Source of the DNA: UBA1952 sp965246855
Lineage (GTDB): Bacteria; Bacteroidota; Bacteroidia; Chitinophagales; Chitinophagaceae
Assembly (NCBI GenBank): GCA_965246855.1
Contig: CBDFFP010000005.1
Span: 558,001 to 622,000, forward strand
Reading direction: 5' to 3'
Length of the DNA stretch: 64,000 nucleotides
Shown: one piece after another, positions 50,693 through 56,032 of the stretch
Position numbering within the stretch: the stretch's first letter is position 1
Layout: the number at the start of each line of letters is the position of its first letter
Notes under the pieces: model-generated
The model's input: only the letters and a program-made list of their open reading frames with translations
Database searches by the model: none
Told to the model about the DNA's origin: nothing
Translations under genes and position numbers: made by a program

Positions 50693-51691
50693 CTAAACCG
50701 CAACCATTGGCTCCAAAGACCCGGCAAGAAGATTCTGCCGGGTCTTTTCCGTTAGCTCCCGCACCAGCGCAGCAAAGGCCTGCGGCTCCACCACCCGTGC
50801 ACAATCGCCAAACATCAGGTACCAGCGCGCCAGCCCTTGCAGCGGCCCGTTGGTCAGGAAGGTCAGCTCCACCTCGTCGCCCTGCGCTTCCTGCGACACA
50901 AAGCCGTAGTATTTCTTGCCGTCGTTAATAAAAGGCATTACCTCCTTCTTTACTGCTATCACCACGCGGGTTTTGGGGCAGTTTTCGCTGTTGTTCATCT
51001 GCTTCCGGTGGTCGTCTATGCTTCCGTGCGTTTGAGAGAAAGAAATGTTCGTCTCGCGGATGGCATGGATGCGGTCGGTGCGAAACTGCCGGTACTCCTG
51101 CCGCAAATGGCAATAAGCCAGCAGATACCAGCGGTTGGCTTCATGAAAAACACCCACCGGCTCTATGTTTCGCTCCGAAGGTTCTGCTGCCGCCCGCGAT
51201 TGATAGTGAAGCAACACCTGCTTTTGCGCCGCAATACTGGTGAACAAAACCTCCAGCGCACGGGGCACTTCTTTGTTGAAAAGCTCGCCCACCGGCTCGG
51301 CCCACACCTGATTTTCCAGCACCGAAATCCAATCTTTCTCCTCACCCTTCAACACCGATTTCACCTTGCTCATCGCGCTGCGGAAATGCGCCCCCAGCCC
51401 AGCATCCATAAACTTCTGCATCAGCTTCTCCGCCGCCACAAAGCTCACCGCCTCTTCCTTCGTAAACATCACCGGCGGCAGCCGATAGCCTTCCATGATG
51501 GAGTATCCCGAACCCGCTTCACCAATGATAGGCACGCCCGCCGCTTCCAGCGATTTAATATCCCGGTAAACCGTCCGCAGACTTACGCCATACCGCGCCG
51601 CCACATCCTGCGCCCGCACCCGCTTGCGGGATTGCAACAGGATAAGAATAGCCAGCGTGCGGTCAAATCGGTTAAGAGCGTCAGGGAGCAT
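50693..51691 (-). CDS. YafY/WYL family transcriptional regulator
   Basis: The 332-residue regulator has an N-terminal winged helix of the DeoR/HTH_11 type (about 1-60: RFDRTLAILILLQSRKRV, RAQDVAARYGVSLRTVYRDI), then the WYL domain (about 140-225: VLLHYQSRAAAEPSE, PVGVFHEANRWYLLAYCHLR) and a WCX-like C-terminal part. In characterised cases WYL domains sense nucleic acids or small ligands. It faces the DinB and small-protein genes, and YafY-type regulators frequently lie next to DinB genes, so it may control them. Confidence 0.88.
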   Translation of the reverse strand: MLPDALNRFDRTLAILILLQSRKRVRAQDVAARYGVSLRTVYRDIKSLEAAGVPIIGEAGSGYSIMEGYRLPPVMFTKEEAVSFVAAEKLMQKFMDAGLGAHFRSAMSKVKSVLKGEEKDWISVLENQVWAEPVGELFNKEVPRALEVLFTSIAAQKQVLLHYQSRAAAEPSERNIEPVGVFHEANRWYLLAYCHLRQEYRQFRTDRIHAIRETNISFSQTHGSIDDHRKQMNNSENCPKTRVVIAVKKEVMPFINDGKKYYGFVSQEAQGDEVELTFLTNGPLQGLARWYLMFGDCARVVEPQAFAALVRELTEKTRQNLLAGSLEPMVAV

Positions 51692-51790
51692 GGGGAATGC
51701 TCAAAAGTATTGAAAGAAGTTTTCCTTTTTGAGAAAGCTAAAAAGTAGTTTTGCGACGAAGGCAGAATAAAAAGAAAACAATCTTCAAAC

Positions 51791-51822
51791 TTTGATGAGA
51801 GAGGCAGTGGTATTTATCTTTG
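51791..51822 (+). promoter_or_regulatory. Bacteroidota -33/-7 promoter without an adjacent gene
   Basis: TTTG (51791-51794), 20 bases, then TATCTTTG (51815-51822) matches the Bacteroidota housekeeping promoter (TTTG, 19-21 bp, TAnnTTTG). The predicted start (about 51829) coincides with the left arm of the palindrome 51827-51900. The first ORF downstream begins nearly 400 bp away at 52211, so the product is either a non-coding RNA or a long leader entering the cassette-like island. Confidence 0.6.
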
Positions 51823-51826
51823 TCCC

Positions 51827-51900
51827 ACTTTCGGCAATAAGGCTAACGGGGGAGGTATAACCGAAGGTTTTGTTTCGGGCTAAGGTGTTATTGCCGAAGT
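51827..51900 (+). repeat. Palindromic element at the head of the accessory island
   Basis: ACTTTCGGCAATAA (51827-51840) pairs with TTATTGCCGAAGT (51888-51900) with one bulged T. GCTAACGG and GGGCTAAGG lie inside the loop. TTTCGGCAATA recurs at about 51916 and before the REP copy at 41070. It can form a hairpin in RNA from the promoter just upstream. The rest of the gap up to 52211 is AT-rich and shows no gene. Confidence 0.65.
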
Positions 51901-52210
51901 TGCAGGCTGCCGGAGTTTCGGCAATAGAAATGTTGCAAGCAATTTTTGACGAGCCGTTTTAGCAACAATCAGCGACAGACAAAACGCAATTACAATATCT
52001 GGTAAGGCTTGAGAGAAAGCCCACATCAACTTTTGTTTTTCAATTTGGCTTTTGTAGGTTTTTTGGCATTAGTTCTTTTTTTCATCTTTTGTTCTTGGTG
52101 GACTTTATCTCAATTCTAAAAGGGACAAAATAAACTGGGTTGGACAATCACTAACAGCAGAAAAAAACTACTCTTCAAAACCTGTTGCAACGATATAAAA
52201 ACGACTAACA

Positions 52211-52543
52211 ATGTGGCTGAAAATTATTGCAATATTTATCTTGACAATCGTTGGCTTATTCCTTTACGGTTATGTTAGACTGAAATATATTCAATCAAAA
52301 CAAAGAGCTGACTTTTTAAAAATATTTGGAGACTGGAGAAATTCTTTGCCAACACTTGACTTTGGTTCAAGTTATGGTTGGGCAACTTTCAAAGTAACTT
52401 TTCAAAACAAAAATGACTTGGATTTTGCAACAAAGAACAAGTTGACAGACGATTTTAAAAACTGTATTAAATCATATTATAACTCAAAGTTTGACGCAGA
52501 TATTGCAGTATATTTTACTTGTTCAGAGAGTAACCTATATTGA
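52211..52543 (+). CDS. Orphan single-helix membrane protein (cassette-like gene 1)
   Basis: The 110-residue protein has one N-terminal membrane helix (LKIIAIFILTIVGLFLYGYV) and a soluble domain rich in Lys, Asp, Phe and Tyr (YIQSKQRADFLKIFGDWRNS, CIKSYYNSKFDADIAVYF). The base composition is clearly lower in GC than the surrounding chromosome. I do not recognise it. It is followed after 117 bp by the palindromic element 52661-52841, as the next orphan gene is by 53346-53516, giving an integron-cassette-like layout without a visible integrase. Confidence 0.6.
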   Translation: MWLKIIAIFILTIVGLFLYGYVRLKYIQSKQRADFLKIFGDWRNSLPTLDFGSSYGWATFKVTFQNKNDLDFATKNKLTDDFKNCIKSYYNSKFDADIAVYFTCSESNLY

Positions 52544-52660
52544 AAACGTTTTGCTTTAGACAACTGTTACAGCTCGACAAAACTCGTTCACAGTTTGACA
52601 CAACTTTTATTTTGAAAGGAACACAAAGTAGAACGACAGAAAGATAAAACTGCTTGCAAC

Positions 52661-52841
52661 ATTAGGTTTGGCATTATTGGGGCTTGACGAATATAGCCTC
52701 AACATTTGTTCTTTATTGTGCTTCAGTTCGGACTCGACGTTATAAATTTGGCTTATGAATAAAACATCAGCAATATTGCAATTATTGGGCTTCAGTTATG
52801 GGCTGACGGAATTCTAATTCCCCAACAACGCCAAGCCTTTT
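52661..52841. repeat. attC-like long imperfect palindrome S1 (181 bp)
   Basis: The left arm ATTAGGTTTGGCATTATTGG (from 52661) pairs with the right arm ending in CAACAACGCCAAGCC plus TTTT (52820-52841), 17 of 22 positions. CAAC stands outside the left arm and GTTGG outside the right. The interior contains GCTTCAGTTCGGACTCGACG with TTATAAA and GGGCTTCAGTTATGGGCTGA, shared with element S2. It lies between the two orphan genes. No ORF of note. Confidence 0.75.
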
Positions 52842-52868
52842 TCGTTGGCGGTAATATTTGTAGAGACT

Positions 52869-53324
52869 ATGAAAGTGAAAATTTATACTCTGATATTAAT
52901 GACTTTGACATTTGGATGCGTACAAGTTAATAAAGACAATTCCTCTAATCACGACAGCTTGCTTTCAAAAAATGACAGTATAATTCCAAAGTCTGACACA
53001 GCAAAAAATAATTCAGTTAACAATAATTCAGATACTGCAAAAAGCTGGACTGATTCATTGATTAAAAGCTACATTAAACATTCCGACAATAAATTAATCA
53101 GGCTTGCGCTCAAAGACAAAATATCCGAAGAATGGTTATTTGACCAAGTTATTAATACCGACACGGCAAAATATTTTGTATTCCAAATCGGTCATGACGT
53201 ACTAGACTCGGGCGACAAAAACAAAAGATTTGTAGCTGACAGTTGGGTTTACATCGACAGCTTGACAAAAAAGGTTTATGAATATGATTTGCCAAACGAC
53301 CGGCTCATCAAATCAAATAAGTAG
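52869..53324 (+). CDS. Orphan lipoprotein (cassette-like gene 2)
   Basis: The 151-residue precursor starts at ATG 52869 with a lipoprotein signal peptide (VKIYTLILMTLTFGC, Cys about residue 17). A low-complexity Asn/Ser/Asp/Lys linker follows (NKDNSSNHDSLLSKNDS and NNSVNNNSDTAK), then a small domain (LIRLALKDKISEEWLFDQV, YFVFQIGHDVLDSG, DSWVYIDSLTKKVYEYDL). The region is AT-rich. It begins 27 bp after element S1 and ends 21 bp before element S2, so the gene is tightly framed by the two palindromes. I do not recognise the family. Confidence 0.65.
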   Translation: MKVKIYTLILMTLTFGCVQVNKDNSSNHDSLLSKNDSIIPKSDTAKNNSVNNNSDTAKSWTDSLIKSYIKHSDNKLIRLALKDKISEEWLFDQVINTDTAKYFVFQIGHDVLDSGDKNKRFVADSWVYIDSLTKKVYEYDLPNDRLIKSNK

Positions 53325-53345
53325 ACGATACTACCGCCAACATTC

Positions 53346-53516
53346 GGTTTGCTGCTATGCTGGCGGACGGAAAAGCAATCGACATTTGAACAACTATCAG
53401 CTAATATCGGGCGGACGGATTTCTGTTGAGCATTTATTGTTAACTTCATCATCAGCAATTTTATTCGGCTTCAGTTCCCGGCTGGACGTTATAAAATACC
53501 AGCAAAGCAGCAAGCC
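53346..53516. repeat. attC-like long imperfect palindrome S2 (171 bp)
   Basis: The left arm GGTTTGCTGCTATGCTGG (53346-53363) pairs at 16 of 18 positions with CCAGCAAAGCAGCAAGCC (53499-53516). The arm sequence differs from S1 (GGTTTGGCATTATTGG) but each is matched by its own partner, which is covariation. Interior parts shared with S1 include CATCAGCAAT, GGCTTCAGTT and GGACGTTATAAA. The IS element begins 15 bp further right. Confidence 0.75.
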
Positions 53517-53531
53517 GTCAACGTCGCTCGG

Positions 53532-54988
53532 CGAAGGCTCCCGCCCTTAACCTGTCCCACAACTTTTTGGTTGTCAAGCGTACATTAGCAGACATGTTTG
53601 AGTGTGATCATTTTTCCTCTATTAGCGCCGAGTTCTCGGGGCTGGATTTACCTGATGCCCGCTTTGGCAAGCGGGTTCAACAGATGGCAAGTCAAATGGC
53701 GGCTCATCCGGGAGCTTCTTTTTCGGCGGCTCTTGGAACAGCCCTTCGTAAAAGCGCCCATCGGCTCTTTGGCTATCAGGACCTGGATTTGGGCAGCACC
53801 CATCGCAGCCGTACCACCGCCCGCATCGCAGCAGAAAAAACGGTTTTGCTTGTGGAGGATACCACCGACTTGGTGTACCGCCAAAGTAACAAGACAGGCA
53901 TGGGGCCTTTAGGCGGCAGGGCAGACGGCAAGACCCGTGGGCTGAACCTGCACAGTGCCCTGGCACTCAGTACCGGGGGACTGCCCTTAGGCATCGTATC
54001 CCATCATCTGTTCGCCCCTTCTGATAAGCACAAAGGCAGCCGCCGGGAACACATCCCTATTGAGGAGAAAGAATCTTATAAATGGATCCGAACAACAGCG
54101 GTTGCTAACGAACTGGCTGCCCGGCATCCGGGCGTCTGTTTTATCAAAGTGGGAGACCGGGAAGCCGACTTTTATCAGCATTACAGCCATCCCCGAAGCG
54201 CGGGCGTGGAACTGCTGGTCCGGCTTTCTCAGAAAAAGCGCACCGTATACTATGAAGGTCAGCCGGTCAAAGTAGGGGCTTTGTCCGAGGTGCTTCCTGT
54301 GGCCGCAGAAGGTCTTTTGTCTATCAAAGAGAAAGGAAAAGTGGTAGAGAGAAAGGTGTGCTACCGCTTCGGCCAGATCTGGTTGCCACCTAGCGGCACC
54401 GGCAAAGCAAAAGCAAATGCAAATGCGTTGTTGCCACAAGCCCCTGTCCGGGCGCAGGTGGTCACCATCACCACCCTGGAAGGGCCTGCAAAAGACGCTT
54501 TGGAGTGGTTGCTCTTAACGACTTTGCCCCTAAACGATGTGGAAGACTGTGTACGGCTGGGCCGTTACTACGCCTTGCGCTGGACGATGGAACGCTATCA
54601 TTTTATCTTAAAATCAGGCTTAGGCATAGAACAGACCCAATTGCAGGACGCCCAAAGCATTGGTTATGCGTTGTGGATATGGGCAGTGGTAGGCTGGTGG
54701 GTGTTGTTACTCTACCGGCTCGGCAGGCTGGGGGCAGAGGAAGAGGCAAGTGCCTTCTTTGAAGCAGAAATTATAGAAGTACTCCAACTCACCAATCCCA
54801 AAATCATAAAAACAGTGGCCGATGTGGTCAGAGCAGTAGGCGTACTGGGCGGGTTCCAGCCTTCCAAAAAGCAGCCCATGCCTGGCGAAAAAACACTCTG
54901 GACAGGTGTCAGATTACTGGCTGCCCAAACCAAAATCTATCTGGCCGCTAAGCAAAAATACGGGACAGGTTAAGGGCTCCTGCCTTCG
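53532..54988 (+). mobile_element. IS4-family insertion sequence
   Basis: The element of about 1457 bp has terminal inverted repeats of 27 bp: the outer CGAAGGC (53532-53538 and 54982-54988), four mismatched bases, then the perfect 16-bp GCCCTTAACCTGTCCC (53543-53558 and reverse complement 54962-54977). It encodes one transposase, whose stop lies inside the right repeat. I could not find a clear target duplication in the flanks. It sits just beyond cassette-like element S2. Confidence 0.88.
53594..54973 (+). CDS. IS4 family transposase (IS50/Tn5-like branch)
   Basis: The 459-residue transposase has an N-terminal DNA-binding region (FSGLDLPDARFGKRVQQM and FSAALGTALRKSAHRLFGYQ), then the DDE catalytic core. 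The first Asp is in VLLVEDTTDLVY, the second in CFIKVGDREADFYQH, and the Glu in the YREK-type motif YYALRWTMERYHFILKSG (Y-R-E-K). It appears complete. The start may be TTG 53567 or ATG 53594; I use the ATG. It encodes the single gene of the IS element. Confidence 0.92.
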   Translation: MFECDHFSSISAEFSGLDLPDARFGKRVQQMASQMAAHPGASFSAALGTALRKSAHRLFGYQDLDLGSTHRSRTTARIAAEKTVLLVEDTTDLVYRQSNKTGMGPLGGRADGKTRGLNLHSALALSTGGLPLGIVSHHLFAPSDKHKGSRREHIPIEEKESYKWIRTTAVANELAARHPGVCFIKVGDREADFYQHYSHPRSAGVELLVRLSQKKRTVYYEGQPVKVGALSEVLPVAAEGLLSIKEKGKVVERKVCYRFGQIWLPPSGTGKAKANANALLPQAPVRAQVVTITTLEGPAKDALEWLLLTTLPLNDVEDCVRLGRYYALRWTMERYHFILKSGLGIEQTQLQDAQSIGYALWIWAVVGWWVLLLYRLGRLGAEEEASAFFEAEIIEVLQLTNPKIIKTVADVVRAVGVLGGFQPSKKQPMPGEKTLWTGVRLLAAQTKIYLAAKQKYGTG

Positions 54989-55210
54989 TCGTAAATATTC
55001 TCTGCTCAACAGTCTTCCGTCATTCCAAAACACAACGAGGAACCCGTAAGGCTCGCCAAAGGCAATCTGCTGAAAGCAGTAGTTAAGCGTAGGCAACAAA
55101 AATCCCTACATACCCCTCCTTCGTCGGGATGACGAACACGGTGAGGCTGCGCTGTTTCTATTTCACAGATAAACACACTTGAAAAAGCCCTTCTTTTACC
55201 AAAGCCAACT

Positions 55211-55378
55211 AAAATTTTAATCGGGCTGATTAAAATTTTAAAGGCAGAGAATAAAATTTTAGTCTCTGCCTTCAAAATTTTAGTAGCTGTGACCAAATTT
55301 TTAAAGAAGCTGATTAAAATTTTGCTATCGGGAACCAAAATTTTAATCACCGCTACTAAAATTTTAGTACAAACGATG
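55211..55378. repeat. 21-bp phased array E with AAAATTTT core (8 units)
   Basis: Cores (AAAATTTTA, one as AAATTTTTA) start at 55211, 55232, 55253, 55274, 55295, 55316, 55337 and 55358, exactly 21 bp apart, each followed by a spacer of about 12 bp. Spacers differ but are related in pairs. AGGCAGAGA (unit 2) is the reverse complement of TCTCTGCCT (unit 3), so 55232-55250 and 55263-55281 pair at 18 of 19 positions. TAGTAGCTGTGA (unit 4) matches TCACCGCTACTA (unit 7) inverted at 11 of 12. Units 1 and 5 share GCTGATT. It lies 10 bp from the 3' end of the helical protein gene. The rest of the gap (54989-55210) holds only a REP-like fragment near 55115-55138. Confidence 0.92.
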
Positions 55379-55388
55379 AAAAGGAAGG

Positions 55389-55901
55389 CTACAAAGCCCC
55401 TTTGCTGCCTTCTTTTTTGTCCTGTTTCTCTTTCTTTTTGCCGCGCTTGCCTGTGCGTGGGAAGAACTGGCGTGTTTCCCGGTGCTTCACCTCATAATCC
55501 GAGTTGCCACTTTCAGCTTTGTACTTGGTGTAAGCATAATCGCGCAGCGCCGCTTGGTGGTTGTCGTAATCGTGCAGGGTTTTCACGTCTATCAGGGTGA
55601 TTTGGGCCTGTGCTAATTGCGTAATGAGGCCGCTAAGCATAGCGCGTGCCTGATAATCGCTTTCAAACTCCGTCCAGTCCACATCCGGGGCCGAGAGATT
55701 GGGCTGTGCGTCCCGAAAGGCGCGCACTTTATTCACCAGCAGCTTTTTCTTTTCGTGGATGCGTCCATAACGCTTGCGCTCTTGCGGGGTCAGCACAATT
55801 TGCACATTTGCCAGAACGGCGTTGATGACCTGAAGCGCGCCTTTCAGACTTGCGACGTCAGCGGGCGAGAACTGCGGCGTAGCCATATTATCAAGAGGCA
55901 T
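55389..55901 (-). CDS. Lineage-specific all-helical hypothetical protein (array-associated, type III)
   Basis: The 170-residue protein is predicted almost wholly helical: SLKGALQVINAVLANVQIVL, PQERKRYGRIHEKKKLLVNK, ARAMLSGLITQLAQAQITLI, NHQAALRDYAYTKYKAESG. A strongly basic tail (RTGKRGKKKEKQDKKEGSKG) suggests nucleic-acid or membrane contact. There is no signal peptide. A second Met lies at residue 6 (55886). The sequence fits, from memory, another uncharacterised Bacteroidota family. Array E begins 10 bp beyond its stop. With 7470-8186 and 20431-21048 it makes three helical proteins, each beside a 21-bp array. Confidence 0.75.
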   Translation of the reverse strand: MPLDNMATPQFSPADVASLKGALQVINAVLANVQIVLTPQERKRYGRIHEKKKLLVNKVRAFRDAQPNLSAPDVDWTEFESDYQARAMLSGLITQLAQAQITLIDVKTLHDYDNHQAALRDYAYTKYKAESGNSDYEVKHRETRQFFPRTGKRGKKKEKQDKKEGSKGAL

Positions 55902-55961
55902 AGAAAAAGAAGGGCGTTGAAAGTTGCTTTAAAGATAGCGGTGTGGGAGAAAGCACATACA

Positions 55962-56006
55962 AAAAGACCCGTCCGGTTTCTCAAAACCAAACGGGTGTTT
56001 TCTTTT
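55962..56006. terminator. Terminator after gcvP (ACCCGTCC type)
   Basis: Interrupted stem ACCCGT-CC-GGTTT / AAACC-AA-ACGGGT (55968-55997) flanked by A and T runs, between the divergent helical protein gene and the 3' end of gcvP. The ACCCGT/ACGGGTGTTTT core repeats that at 20367 and 27007. Confidence 0.7.
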
Positions 56007-56032
56007 GTCTCGCGGACACGCGCAGTGTGTCC

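Noticed and set aside
51692..52210. Possible integrase or attI site at the head of the island
   Set aside because: No recombinase ORF is present; only a promoter and a palindrome can be supported.
55211..55378. Array E as a CRISPR array
   Set aside because: The repeated part is only 8-10 bp and spacers about 12 bp, far below CRISPR sizes; spacers are related to one another and no cas gene is in the window.
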